Assembly (NCBI GenBank): GCA_025345505.1
Contig: JANVCC010000120.1
Location: forward strand, 1,060,940-1,124,939
Direction: 5' to 3'
Origin: Todiramphus chloris collaris
Taxonomy: Eukaryota; Chordata; Aves; Coraciiformes; Alcedinidae
Length of the DNA stretch: 64,000 bases
A program made the position numbers and the translations under genes. Of this stretch, positions 11,226 through 22,408 are shown one piece after another. Position 1 is the first letter of the stretch. Every line of letters begins with the position of its first letter. The notes below the pieces were generated by a model. The model had not been told where the DNA came from. It searched no databases and saw only the letters and a program-made list of their open reading frames with translations.

Positions 11226-14200
11226 AGGCACCCACCAAAGGAGCCCTGGCTCGGTGGCTAAACACATCTGCTCTCCAGGGGCTCTTCCACCAGGGGTGGC
11301 ACCAAGGGGGCGATTACGCAGAGCGAGCTGCGGTGATGGGTCCGTAATCAACAGGTTGGGTGGGAGCGCTCGCCATGGAGCTAATGGAGAGGTGCAGGGG
11401 CACGGGGGAGCCAAGGGGTGGCAGGGGCTGCCAGCAGTGATGGCACTGTCCCCTCTGCAGGGACGCCCATGGAAAGCATTGTACCTGCTGGAGAGGAGCC
11501 AGCCCTCCCGGCTGGGCTGAAGGGCTCAGTCTGCTTGTGCATCAATCCACCCCCCACCAAGCAGGAAGGGTGAGATATGATGCTGCCCATGACCCGCTGC
11601 TGCTCAGAGGAGCAGGCAAAACAGCCCAGAGAACATCTCTCCACCCGGACACCCTCGTCACAGGCTCTGCAGATGCTCTCTGTGCTGTTTGCCACTTAGC
11701 AAGGCCTTAGGGGCTGAGCTTTTAGCAGAGCTGTCAGCAGCACCAGGAAGGTCTCTGACCTGCAGGTACTGGGCTGTCGCTCAGCCAAAGCTTATCCAAA
11801 GGCTGGGGGATCCCCTGGCTTTGCACTGAGGGATCTGACATCATTTAGTGTTTGCTGCTCTGGCCCTGAAAGGAAATTAAAAGCCCTCACCTAAAGGAAG
11901 GGTAAAGTGGAGGCAAAACAATAAGTACATCTTTCCTCCTGCTTTCCTCCCCGGAGATGAGCAGAGGGATGACACAGTGGGGTCCTTGTGTCCCCTGCAC
12001 AACTACGGCACAAGGAGAGTGGTGAGTGTAGGAGGGAACCAGATCTATTCTAGGGCACAAGGACACAAGAACAAGCCTCTGGACACAATGGGGCTTGGGG
12101 CTGGCATCTGGTCCCTGGTCTTTCCCAGTCCTTCCTGTTCTGGCCGTGATCTCCACAGCTCCTGGAAGATGGTGACACTCGACAGAGCAGGGAGCAGTGA
12201 TGACACCTCCCAATTGTAGGTCTGCAGCTGGACAGAACACAGTGGCAGGGACATGGGCAGCCCAGTCTGCACTTTCAGGGACACAAGGTAGCCCCATGAC
12301 AGTGGAACATGGAGACAGGCTGCCCTATTCTCCACGAGACACAGGTAACCCCCAGGGTTAATCCAGGCTGTGCAGCAGAGAAACGGATCCACTGGGTGCC
12401 AGGGCGGAGGAGAGCAGGGCAAGCACACAGCAGCAGCTGGTCCCGTTTCACTGTACAGGAGCACAGGACAGCAAAGGGCTGTTGGGGCTGGTCCCAGTCA
12501 CCTGAGCACCCCAGGAAATCCTGAGATGACTTGAGACCTTGCGGCACGCAACTCGTCTTGTCTCTCAACTCCAGCATCTTGTCCCTGCAGGGGCAGCACG
12601 GGCATCTGCAGGGCCAGCGTTTGCCTGCACAGTGCAGGGCAGGAGTAAACGCAGCGATAATGATGGTAACTGTTCCTAATGAGATGGGGACACCAGGAGC
12701 TGAACCGTCACCCAGGTGAGGTCTTCGGTGCTGTGTGGTGACAGTGATTGGCAGAGACAGCATTTAGGAGCCCTGCTGCAAATTGGCACTGTCTTTTCTC
12801 CTCGCTGTCACTGCGGATGGTGCTGGTGCAGACCCGATTCATGCGTGGAAGCTGCTCAGATCCCCGCTGGGTCCCCATCCCTAGTGTCACACCGGTGTCC
12901 CACAGCTTTCCCACGCTGTGCGTTCCCATGTGCAGGGATGGAGCAATTTTGGTCGGAAAGTACCCGTTTCTCATCCCGCAGTCCCACCCAAGGCATGTCC
13001 ACCATGGGAACCGATGGAGGAGGGATGGCCTTGGGTCTTGGGCTGGACTCCCTGTGACCACAGGAGCCAGGGAGTAATGTGCTAGCCCAGAGCAACCCCA
13101 GACTCCTCTGACCACAGCCTACACTGTCTCGTAGCCTCTGCCAGGAAAAAAAACCCTTGAATATGAAATGCAAGAGGCACAACTGAATTTTGCCTGGGAG
13201 ACCAGCAGGTTGCACACCCTGTTTGCTAGGACTGGGAGGCCCAGGTTCCTCAAGGGGCTCAGAGGAGCCATTTATTCCTGGGGGTCTTCCCAGGCTGAGT
13301 GCTGGGCTGAGGGAGGAGCTGAGGTGGAAAGAGCTGTGCTCAAAGAGGCACTGCAGGGGCACAGAGAGATGTGAACAAGCGTGTTCCTACCTCAAGCAAA
13401 AAATAGGACCAAGAATTGCCACATCGTTGAGAGTTTCCCTCCCACTGTGGCTTCGAACACGGCAGAGGCAGGGCCACTCCAGAGGCAGGGCCACTCCAGA
13501 GGGGTTTGTGGATGTATTTGCTGCACCAGGAGGGAGAGCATCAAAACACACATCTGAGGGGCCTGGGGCGGATGGTGCCTGTGTCAAGGCAGGTGAGGAG
13601 ATCCTAGTGGTGCGTGTCACCTCTTCTCCTCCAGGACCTTGGCCTCAGGAGGTGGGGGATTCTCTGCAGTTCTGCTGGTTGCAGAAGCGCTTGTGCCTCG
13701 GCAGGGCTGCAGTGCCCGGGGAGCGTGTGCTGCACGGTGTGGTTCCTCCCGGACACGTGGCCATGGGGCACGTCTCCTGCCTGCGTGGGGGTGGCCAGGA
13801 GCATCAAGGGAAAATGCCTGAACGTCCTGCAGCCTGGATGCTTGTGAGGGGTCCCTGAAAGCGAGAACAGTGGGTGAGGTAGGGTAATGGCACTGGCTTT
13901 TTACTAAGGGAGCACGTCTTGTGTCTCCAGCTCCCACCTGTACCTTCCATGGCATTCTGTTACCTCCTTGGTCTCCCCCCATCCTGTTGGTCCCTGATGT
14001 CTCAGCTCCAGTGTGGTTTCCCCCCCACCTCCTCCATAGCCTGACTTTCACCCTGGCTGCAGCATTGTCCCTCTCGTGCCTTATCCCAACCATCCCATTC
14101 ACCCAGAGCATCTCTGATGCCTCTGGTAGTGGTGTCACTCTGCCCTTCCCTAGTCACACGGACGGATGGGAGAAGGGGGAAGACCCCTCCCCTTGCTGAT

Positions 14201-16265
14201 CCAGGCACCCATCCAGGAGTGCAGCAGCCCTGTTCACAATCCACACCCCCCCGCTTCCCCACCAGCCACGGCTGTCACTTCCCCGGGAGAGAATTGCCAG
14301 GGAGGTGCCGAGTGTATTTTTAGCTTTGCTGTTCATGTCTGATAAGTATTTTGACCTTTTTGAGCAGAGCTAATCGTGCCGTCTGCTCCTCGCTCTATCT
14401 CAGCTCGTGCTCTGCCTGCCAGGGAGCCGAGGGAGGAGCTGCTGCCTCCCCACACCACCCACCATGGTGGGCGAGGGCTCCTTGCCTGGCAGTCGAGGTC
14501 TGCGCTGGGTGCGAGCCCCCATTCCAGCAGCACACGCCACTTGCCTTGCATCCTCATACGTGTGCTCGGGGAGCAGATGCAGCTTGAAATCCTAAAGGGA
14601 TGGGGTCAGACCACGTCACCTGTGGGGCAGGATGAAGGGTGCTGGGTGTGGAAGTGCAAAGGGTGGGTAGTACAGTCGGGAAGCTGGGTTACCTCTGGGC
14701 TGGAGCTACCTGACGACATTACCTGACAACCCTGTGTTGTCTTCTCTGCTTCACTCAAAAATAACTTTGCTTTCAAGAAACAGAGTGTCCCTCCACCACC
14801 AAACTCAGTTGGTACCCGAGGGCTGGACCCCAAGGACAGCCTGCCCTGGGGGAAGTGAGGTGGCTGTTGAGAAGCAGTTGGCATGTCCTGGAGTGGACAC
14901 CACAGCTCTCACCCTGGCAGGAATCAGAGATGTGATGTGGGTGCAAACCACCCATAGACAGCATCAACCTCCTGGAAACCCCTGTCAAAGCTGTCTGTGT
15001 CAGAACGTGGGGATTTGGGCCAAGCTCCTTGCCTGTGAGAGGCGTCTCTGTGCCAGTGGCACAGCTGAATGGAGGGGAGCTTGCAAAAAATACATGGTCT
15101 CACCTCACACCTGGGTGACCTGACTGGGCAGGGAGTGCTGGGAGAGGCAGGGAGGTGTTGACGTGAAACATTTTCACTGCAAAGGGATGCCCAAATTCAG
15201 CCACCTGACCATGGGGACACCGAGGAAAGTCAGATCTTGGCCACGTACTGTTCACTACTTAGGGAAGGAGAAAGGTTTTCTTAGCCTTCCTGGTCCTCAG
15301 TCACCCCCACAGCCAGTGTCCCAGTGTAATTGTGTTATGAAAAGATCTTTGCACATCTTCCTGTGCCATAAACATTGATGAATGCCCTTCCAACAGATCC
15401 AGCCCCCTTTGCCAGGAAGAAGACTGGACCTGCTGATCACAGCATCCTTCCTGCTTGGCAGTGGGTCACAGGGACCATGTGAGCTGCCTGCTCTGGTGCC
15501 CAGGGACAACATGCTGTGCCAGGGGAGGCCGGGCCCGGGCAAACAGCATGCCTGCATGGGGGAGATGTTCTGTAGTGTTGCAGGGAATGCTGAAGACAGA
15601 GAGGGCAGGGTCTGGCCTGGCAGCTCCCTGCAATGGGGGTGCCTGTTGGGAGTTGGAAATAGCTGTCAGGAACTGGGGGCCCCCAGTGATGCCCTGCTCA
15701 GGGCTCTTCTTGCCCAGCCCATCCTGTCTCCAGTCTGTGTTTCTCTTGATGAAGCCTCAGAGAGAGGAGATGCAGGGAGCGGACTCTGTGGTGTGGGCAG
15801 GGTGGCACTTAACTCCCACTTGGGACCTGCTGATCCGGCTGTGCCCTGCGAAACCCCTGCAGTGACAACTGGGAGCTAACGCCTCACCCGCTGCTCCCCT
15901 CTCTGCAGGCAGACTGAGCACTGCACGGAAAAGCTGCTGTTGCCTCCTGGACTTGCAGCAGCCTCTGCCAGGGAGGGTTTGGTGCAGAGGGGCCTTTTGA
16001 ATCTGGAGCTCTCGGAGCTGCTTTCACACCCGGGCACCTCATTTGGATGGGCAGACCTGAGGGCTCTGCGCACGTTGGCAGAGCCCCTGCCCAGACATCC
16101 CCCTCCAGTACGCGGGTAAGGAGTTGCCTTCTGGAGATACTGCTTTTGCACATCTTGTTCCAAGACTGCACGTTGGAGAAGGCAGGGCGAGGTGTGCTCC
16201 TGGCTTCCCCGGGGCCAGCCCAGGGAGCGGGGAGGCGGGTTGCTCTGTGGATCACACCAGACAAG
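11226..16265. other. Unique DNA without a recognised gene
   Basis: Five kilobases of mixed GC-rich sequence with no recognised interspersed repeat, exon or RNA gene. The open frames are up to about 220 codons, overlap on both strands and have no domains. The one small structure noted is an exact 17-bp tandem duplication at 13464-13497. Confidence 0.55.
13464..13497. repeat. Exact 17-bp tandem duplication
   Basis: Two adjacent identical copies of AGAGGCAGGGCCACTCC occupy 13464-13480 and 13481-13497. Identity is perfect, so the duplication is recent or is an assembly artefact. Confidence 0.9.
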
Positions 16266-16400
16266 CCTCGAGCCCACACTTAATCTTGCTGCCTGGGAAA
16301 TTAGGCAGAAAATGCTCCGATTGAGTGTGAAGGCCTCCGCTGTAATTTGGAGCGAGCAGATGACATGCACTCATCGTCAGAGGGAGATGAAAGCTTTTAG
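16266..16400. other. Candidate noncoding element
   Basis: A non-repetitive segment with CTTAATCTTGCTG, GGAAATTAGGC, CTGTAATTTGG and GATGACATGC, more AT-rich than its left flank. Motif density suggests regulatory DNA, but there is no direct evidence. Confidence 0.2.
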
Positions 16401-16501
16401 AGCTGGTGAGCACTAGCAAAATCTGTGAAAATCTCTTTTTTGTCAGGAGTGGTAGATACACAGGCAGATGAAAGACAGAAGATAAAATTAGCCCGTATGC
16501 A

Positions 16502-16530
16502 AGAGAGAGAGAGAGAAACAGAGAGAGAGG
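16502..16530. repeat. (GA)n microsatellite
   Basis: Alternating AG/GA with one AAACA interruption over about 29 bases. Confidence 0.9.
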
Positions 16531-16601
16531 GGGAATATCTCTCAGAAGACTCTTGGCAGAGAAGGTTTCTAACACCGGTGACTCAAAGGCAAAGGGGAGT
16601 C

Positions 16602-16627
16602 ATATATATGTGTGTGTGTGTGCACAT
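16602..16627. repeat. (AT)n(GT)n microsatellite
   Basis: A compound alternating purine-pyrimidine run: ATATATAT followed by about six GT units and a CACATG end. Confidence 0.9.
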
Positions 16628-18554
16628 GAGAACGTACATTGTGTGGCTATATCTGGCTGTACTCCCACAGCAGCCTCAGCACCTGGGGCTGATCCTTTCC
16701 AAAGCACGAGAACCAGCTGCACTCACCTCTGCCTTCCCCACGTTGCCTTCCCCACGCTGCCTGTGCCCACGCCACAGCTCCTCTGCCCTGGAGCAGTGAG
16801 TCTGTCACGGGCAGCGTGTCGACAGGCCTGGGCTGTGGGGTGCAGGGCAGCTCCTGGTGAGGATACAGGACACCTAGCCTTCAACAGCAGCAAACCACGG
16901 TGGTCTCTGCCGAGCCCAAACCCATGGACAGTGTCGATGTGCTGACCCGCAGCCACACACTCTGTGAGGTGACTTTGATTGCGGATGGAGGGGTTCAGCT
17001 CCAGGCTGCAGCAGGGACCAGCGATGCTCAGAGGGGCAATAGCAGCAGGAGATCCACTCACCACTAAATCTGGATGCTAGCATTTTGCTGCAGCTGCTCC
17101 AGGTCTTCACCCTGGGACACCTCTCTAGTGGTGAGGCAGGAGAGACCAGGACAAATTCTGTCTGCAGATGACTGATGCTTCAAATCTGACAGCAGGTCCT
17201 GCCCAGGTGTCCAAGGCAGTAACATAACCCCCTTCACTGTTCTTGCTTTTGCTGCTGGAAATGAAAAGGATGCTGGCGGCTCTGCTGTTGGTGGCATCAT
17301 GAGGGAGAGTGGTGGAGTTAACTCTGTGCCCATGGGAACTCTGGATCCCAAAGTGACAGTAGGATCAGAAGAGAAGGGTCCTTGTTGGGTGTCCTGTGAG
17401 CTGCACTGGGCTCACAGCCAGCCTTGCTCTCCTGGCAGGGCCAGGGTGCTCTGAACCCATCACCCTCCAACAGGCTGTAGGGATATGGAGAAGCAGACGC
17501 AGGAAGCCTCTCAGAAAGTTCCCTCAGCACTGCTCAGGACCCTCCTCTCTGTAGTGAGCAGCAGCTGGATGATGAATTGATGTTGAGAGATGGATGAAAG
17601 GAAAACTGCTCTCAGACCTCCTTGCTCTCTGCACTAATGGGTACCAAAAACTAGAAGGTCTTTTCCCCCAGCCTATGGCTTTTGCTGCACAAGGGCAGTG
17701 TGTTGCCATCAGCACTGATGCAGATGTTGCACATAAGGGAGGGTTCTGGCTGTTTTGGGACACTGCAGCTACACCACCCCCACCTGCTGCATGAGAACGC
17801 AGCTGAACTACAACCACCACCTTGGAGTGCGTGTAAGGGCCTCTGTGGTCCAGGACCACCCTCCAAAACAGCCAGACCCGTAGGCGCAGGGGATGCCATG
17901 GATGTTCCTCATCAGCTCAGGGAGCAGAGGCGGGAGGACTTCCCATTGTCCTCGCGATGCAGCCCCAGGAGCTGCAGCATCAGGAGACTCCCTTGAGTCG
18001 TACGACACCCACCAGTATGAGTCAAGATGAACATTAATAACAAACAGAAAAATCCTCGTGCTTCCTCCCTTGCCTTTCAGGACGTGGGCTCACTGCAGAG
18101 CTGCAGGATGGGGGTTTGGGGTCGGAGCTCAGGTCCTGCTCACCTGCCCCATTTCCTTGTTACTTGGAGACGGTGCCATTGGGAGTGTGCTGGGGGATGC
18201 AGCTGGTCCCTCAGCAGAGCAGGCGATGGATGGGAGATGTCCTAGGCCCAGGACAGGGCTGGGGGATGCCCAAGGGCCAGCAGGAACACGCTGCCAGCGT
18301 GCGAGCGCCTGGAGAGAAGCACAGAGTGCTGCCTGCTCAGTCGTGCAGGTGGCTGAATAAAAGAAATAAATAACCCAGCTGTGAAAAATAAGCACTGGCC
18401 AAAGCCTCCCAAGAAGCCGTCTGTACTTCCCAGCTGCAGTCCCTGTTCCCTGGCTCGGTTAACCCTCTGGGAACGACAGCAGGGATGGCAGCTTCTGCAG
18501 CCCAGCGAAGACACAAACCTCTCCCTCCTCCATCCCTCCAAGTGCTCTGAAACG
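16628..18554. other. Unique DNA without a recognised gene
   Basis: No repeat family, exon or RNA gene was recognised. A minus-strand frame at 17064-17351 ends in a stop directly before a GTGAGT, which is not a usable exon structure. Confidence 0.55.
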
Positions 18555-18715
18555 CCTTTCACCAGCAGAATAATTAGAAATCTAATTCCTATTTCTCCTG
18601 CTCAGCTAATTGTCGGTGGACAATTTGATTGTAAGAGCGTCCAGTGATGCAGAATAACCATCTTATTTCTGCTAGACATTGCCTTTGCAATTAGCACCGG
18701 TGATTGCACTGCTCT
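18555..18715. other. Candidate noncoding element (homeodomain-core cluster)
   Basis: Dense ATTA/TAAT words: GAATAATTAGAAATC, CTAATTCC, GCTAATTGTCGG, GACAATTTGATTG and GCAATTAGC, all within about 140 bases and without tandem repetition. Two near-palindromic halves (TAATTAGAAATCTAATT) form one clear dyad. It sits just left of the 16-bp tandem array. Conservation would decide whether it is an enhancer. Confidence 0.33.
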
Positions 18716-18810
18716 GTGCTCTCACCCGCCGGATCCCAGGGGCCAGGGCCGCAGCTCTCACCTGGCTCATCCCTCCTGGGGTGACGAGGAAGCACCGGGA
18801 GTCCCATCGG

Positions 18811-18926
18811 GGATGAGCGTGCAGGAGGATGAGCGTGCAGGAGGATGAGCGTGCAGGNNNNNNNNNNGGATGAGCGTGCAGGAGGATGAGCGTGCAGGAG
18901 GATGAGCGTGCAGGAGGATGAGCTCT
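18811..18926. repeat. 16-bp tandem array interrupted by an assembly gap
   Basis: Seven or so nearly identical copies of a 16-bp unit GATGAGCGTGCAGGAG run across this interval, with ten N at 18858-18867. The visible copies are perfect, so the array is young or unstable. The N run probably marks copies the assembler could not resolve, so the true length is unknown. Minus-strand peptides with period 16 from this array are artefacts. Confidence 0.95.
18858..18867. other. Assembly gap (10 N)
   Basis: Ten undetermined bases inside the 16-bp tandem array; the gap size is nominal. Confidence 0.99.
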
Positions 18927-19118
18927 GCTCTCCGGCACATCTGCTCGCTGCGCTCTGCTCTGCAGGGCTGAACGTCTCTCCCCAGGACTCGCAGCCATGG
19001 GGAGACCTCAGAGGGTCACCCCTCCCCCAGAAACTGCCAGGGAGCTCCCACCAAGGAATGAGCACATCTCCTTGCCTGCTAGGAACTCGCCTCTCTGGCT
19101 GGCTAGAGCTGAGAGGGA

Positions 19119-19166
19119 TTTTTATTTTATTTTATTTTATTTTATTTTATTTTATTTTATTTTTTT
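19119..19166. repeat. (TTTTA)n microsatellite
   Basis: About eight perfect TTTTA pentamers ending in a short T run. This may be the poly(A)-derived tail of a minus-strand insertion, but no element body is recognisable on its right. Confidence 0.95.
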
Positions 19167-19189
19167 GGTAGAAAAATAAAATAAAAATT

Positions 19190-19400
19190 CAGATTTGACA
19201 ACATGAAAAGGTTCTGGAAGAGTATGTCAATTCTGCTGAATGGTTTGTTTGGAGGAAAAAAAACCCCAAAAGATCAAAACATTTCATTTCAGCATTTTCA
19301 GAGTGAAATGTTTTGATTTTTTTTTCTCTTCCAAATGACTTTGTTTCAAAGTTTCCCCTAATTTTATTTTTCTAAACATCAAAAAATTTCTGTGAATTGG
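19190..19400. other. AT-rich segment with a perfect 14-bp hairpin
   Basis: AT-rich sequence containing a perfect inverted repeat, ATCAAAACATTTCA at 19273-19286 and its complement at 19314-19327, with a 27-base loop. It is full of AAATGTTT/AAAC-type words. Possibly a relic of an old element, or DNA able to form a cruciform; the family was not recognised. Confidence 0.5.
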
Positions 19401-20504
19401 CTGTGGTTGGAAGAAAATGCATTGGCTTGGTCACAACAAAACCTTTTGTTTAACCCCCACCCCCCAAGAGTTCCCCTCTTGTTTTTTGATTTATTAGCAT
19501 TTCCAGAGATATTCGCTTGCAGGCTGGCTCTAAATTCCATGCGGTTGTGCTTTCCCAGTCACGAACGAGTCACAGATCTGTTTCTCTGCCCTAGATGGGG
19601 AACAAGGTGTCTTGGGGGGGCTGCAGACCTGCTCTGCCCACAGACTCCAGCCCTCCCTGCCAGGGCCCACTCTGGGACCGACTTCCCCCGTGGTCTGTCC
19701 CAAGGGTCTGTGGCAGACGCCGGTCTGATGATTTTGGATCCAGCCTCCTAACCTGGGGAGAATGAGGGCTTGCTGGTGCTTAGGGAAAGCAGAGCTGGGG
19801 AGGGAGCTGCCCTGCCTGACCTCCCTCCTGAAGCGCGGGGCAAGGCAGGGGGACTGGTGACAGGCAGTGGCGATGCGGAGGCGGCTGCCCACTCGTCTCC
19901 GTGCATCCGGGAGCATGGAGGAGAAGATGCTCATCTTATGCAACCCGTTGAATCACTACCTGAACAGCCACCAGCTCTGGGCCAAGGGGGGTTTGGGCTC
20001 AGAGGTCCAGATGGCTGTAGTAGCGAAGAGCTTTCCAGAGCAAGAGGAAATTGGTGTAAATAGCAGACTGTGCAATTAATTTCACCCACACCAGATTTCT
20101 ATCAGAATGGATAGAAATTTCTACCAGAATGGGAACAGCCAAAGCACTCCCCCCAGTCCTGCTGCCTCCCAGCACTGGGGAGCTGCAGTACTGCTGGACC
20201 ACACATGCAGGTCCCGGACCATCCTCCCCTCTTGCAAGCCCTGCTACAGACCCCTCCACCTTCACAGCCTGATGAGTCTGTTGGCGACAGCCCAAGCACA
20301 GGGACCAGCCCTGAGCAGGGAAGACCTAGAAACCAAATCTCCGACAGCCATCATTTCCCATCGGATGTAGACAAGGGACATCCCTGCACAAGCCATCATT
20401 CACACCATGACACGTGGGTCACACGAGTGCCCAGCAGCCCGTGGCAAGGAGCAGCTCCCCAGGCTGGCAGCTGAGCAGGGAGGAGTGGCTCCCAGGGCGG
20501 GAGA
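19401..20504. other. Unique DNA without a recognised gene
   Basis: No repeat family or exon was recognised. A small direct repeat (ATTTCTAYCAGAATGG, two copies at 20095-20110 and 20117-20132) is the only structure seen. Confidence 0.5.
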
Positions 20505-20639
20505 GGTGCTAGGAAGGAATTAGTGTCCAGATCTATAAAACACTTGGTCCCAATTATTATAATGCACTGATTAGGGGAACTCAATAGTTCTGCTGGTGGT
20601 TAATGGCAGTAATTACCCAGATATGACTACAGTGGCAAT
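20505..20639. other. Candidate noncoding element beside the inverted repeat
   Basis: An AT-rich, non-repetitive stretch with GAATTAGTG, CCAATTATTATAATGC, CTGATTAGG, GGTTAATGG and GTAATTACC. Several homeodomain-type cores occur in 130 bases. It runs directly into the left arm of the inverted repeat, so it may belong to the same duplicated unit. Confidence 0.28.
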
Positions 20640-20786
20640 ATTAATAACTCTGGGCCATTAGTATTTGTGAGCAATGAGCAGAATACACACCCGTGAGCCT
20701 CTTGCTTGGGCTCTCCCTTCCTCAGCTACAGCCTTTAGCTGGGCTGGGAGAGGGGCTGGAGCTCAGCTGCAGAGGAAACAGACCCA
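20640..20786 (+). repeat. Inverted repeat, left arm
   Basis: This 147-bp segment matches, in reverse complement, 22071-22222. Shared blocks include TTAATAACTCTGGGCCATTA, GAGCCTCTTGCT, CAGCTACAGC and GAGAGGGGCTGGAGCTCAGC. By eye the arms agree at roughly 85-90% of positions with a few small indels. Homology stops abruptly at AAACAGACCCA. It is not a recognised bird repeat; it may be an inverted segmental duplication or two copies of an unlisted element. Confidence 0.88.
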
Positions 20787-22070
20787 GGACCTGGTCAACA
20801 TTTGTCTGATCCAGAAGATCACGGTTGAAACCACCTATGTACACGTGGAGACAGCCTGCTGTCCAGCAGCAGTGCCCACCTTGAGGCTGGAAAGCTGACT
20901 GCTCAGAGCAGAAATTACTTGCTGTGATGGAGCTGCTGCAGCAGCACGGGGCTTCTGGCCTCTTGGGGTGCCACAGCCTGTCACCCTGAGGACCTGCAGA
21001 TCTACTGTCCTGCAACATGTGTCACTTATTCGACACAGGCAACTCGGTTTCCTGACCTGTGTGCCGAGAGGCTGGGAACATGGGAGAGTATCTGAGGGCT
21101 GGGCTCTTGTGCTGGCATGAGCCCGTATCTGCCTGATAGAGAGGAGGGAGCTGTGATGGGTCTGCTGCAGGGAGCACTTAAGCATAACCATAGAAACACA
21201 GAATGGTAGGGGTTGGAAGGGACTTCTGGAGAGCATCTAGTCCAACCCTCAAATGATGGATGACCACCCTCCAGCAGGGATAGTGGGGAAGGTCCCTTGC
21301 AAGTGGCTTGGAAGAGTTTCCATGTGAGAGAGGACAAGGAGAGCAGCGGATGCTGTTTCCCTCAAGAAAAGACAGGACAGGGCTGATGCAGCCAACTCTG
21401 GTGCTTACATATCCATCGTGAGGCCCCCATGTCTCCAGTGAAGGTGGTCATGGAGGACCCCACATGGTGCTTTACATACACAATGATTACCATCAGCCAC
21501 TGACTGCAAAGTCCTCCCAGCACCTCCAAGCCCCATGCTCAGCTGATGTGGACCTTCACTGCCTTCCCTTTCCACTGAGGGGAGAGGGGTCCAACGCACG
21601 AGGCTTTTTTTGGTTTCACATTTCCAAGAGGCTCAGGTGGTGGGAAGAACCTTCCTGACAATGAGCCCCAGCTTCTGCCACGCTGCCCAAAGCACTATCC
21701 CAAGGTCCGGTTACCAGCACACTTGTGTCTGTCTCCTTAGCTTCCCCGCTACCTTCTCCATCGGCATCTGACTCTCAGAGACACACAGCTCCGACCGCCG
21801 TGTGCCTGTGCCCCCCCAGGGAAACCCCTCTCACCACATGGCCCGGCTGTGACTCCAGCCTTGGTCTGTGGTTTCTCAGCTGTTTTCTGAAGAAAAAGGG
21901 CGATTAATTGCTCCCTCATTTCCTCTCAGCAGAAGATAACTAGCTCTTCTACCAGCGTCTGGGAGCTTGGCGATGGTCGAGAGAGCAAGGGCACGCTCCT
22001 GGAGAGATGCCCAACCTCCAGCCAGTAAGCGATGCAGCCAGCTCTCTGCTGCCAAGGGCCAGGAGGGTTT
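20787..22070. other. Spacer of the inverted repeat
   Basis: About 1.3 kb of mixed sequence between the two arms, containing one small CR1 end at 21186-21262. No transposase-like open frame was recognised, which argues against an autonomous DNA transposon. Confidence 0.6.
21186..21262 (-). mobile_element. CR1 LINE 3' terminus
   Basis: A very short minus-strand CR1 end: CATAGAAACACAGAATGG, then 'ggttggaagggacttctgga' and the ATCTAGTCCAACCC end. Only about 75 bases are recognisable. It is the same subfamily style as the copy at 22220. Confidence 0.88.
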
Positions 22071-22222
22071 CTGGGGCTGTTTCCTCTGCAGCTGAGCTCC
22101 AGCCCCTCTCCCAGACCAGCTAAAAGCTGTAGCTGAAGGGGAGAGTGCAAGCCTGAGCAAGAGGCTCGCCAGTATGTATTATGCTTATTGCTCACAATCA
22201 CTAATGGCCCAGAGTTATTAAT
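22071..22222 (-). repeat. Inverted repeat, right arm
   Basis: The reverse-complement partner of 20640-20786. Its outer end (AGAGTTATTAAT) is cut off exactly where a CR1 begins, while its inner end stops at TCTGGGGCTGTTT. The arm lacks any tandem structure. The sharp outer end suggests the CR1 landed within the duplicated sequence. Confidence 0.88.
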
Positions 22223-22408
22223 CATAGAATCAGAATGGTGGGGGTTGGAAAGGACCTCTGGAGATCATCAAGTCCAGCCCCTCTGCCAGAGCAGGGTCAC
22301 CCAGGGCAGGCCACACAGGAACAGATCCAGGCGGGTCTTGAAAGTCTCCAGAGAAGGAGACTCCACAGCCTCTCTGGGCAGCCTGTTCCAGTGCTCTGTC
22401 ACTCTCAG
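22221..22408 (-). mobile_element. CR1 LINE 3' fragment abutting the inverted repeat
   Basis: A minus-strand CR1 end of about 190 bases: CATAGAATCAGAATGG, 'ggttggaaaggacctctgga', the AAGTCCAGCCCC block and the 'cagcctctctgggcagcctg' block. It is 5' truncated after the CTGTTCCAGTGCTCTGTC segment. It sits flush against the right inverted-repeat arm, and sequence resembling the continuation of that arm (CAATATTAATATGCCCC, 22424-22440) appears just after it. Confidence 0.94.

Noticed and set aside
17064..17351. Minus-strand 95-codon frame ending near a GTGAGT
   Set aside because: The stop codon lies before the donor, so it does not form an internal coding exon, and no domain is recognised.
18758..18795. 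Minus-strand 14-nt microexon-like site (CCCCAG, 14 nt, GTGAGAG)
   Set aside because: It shifts frame and such short AG-to-GT spacings recur by chance in this GC-rich DNA.
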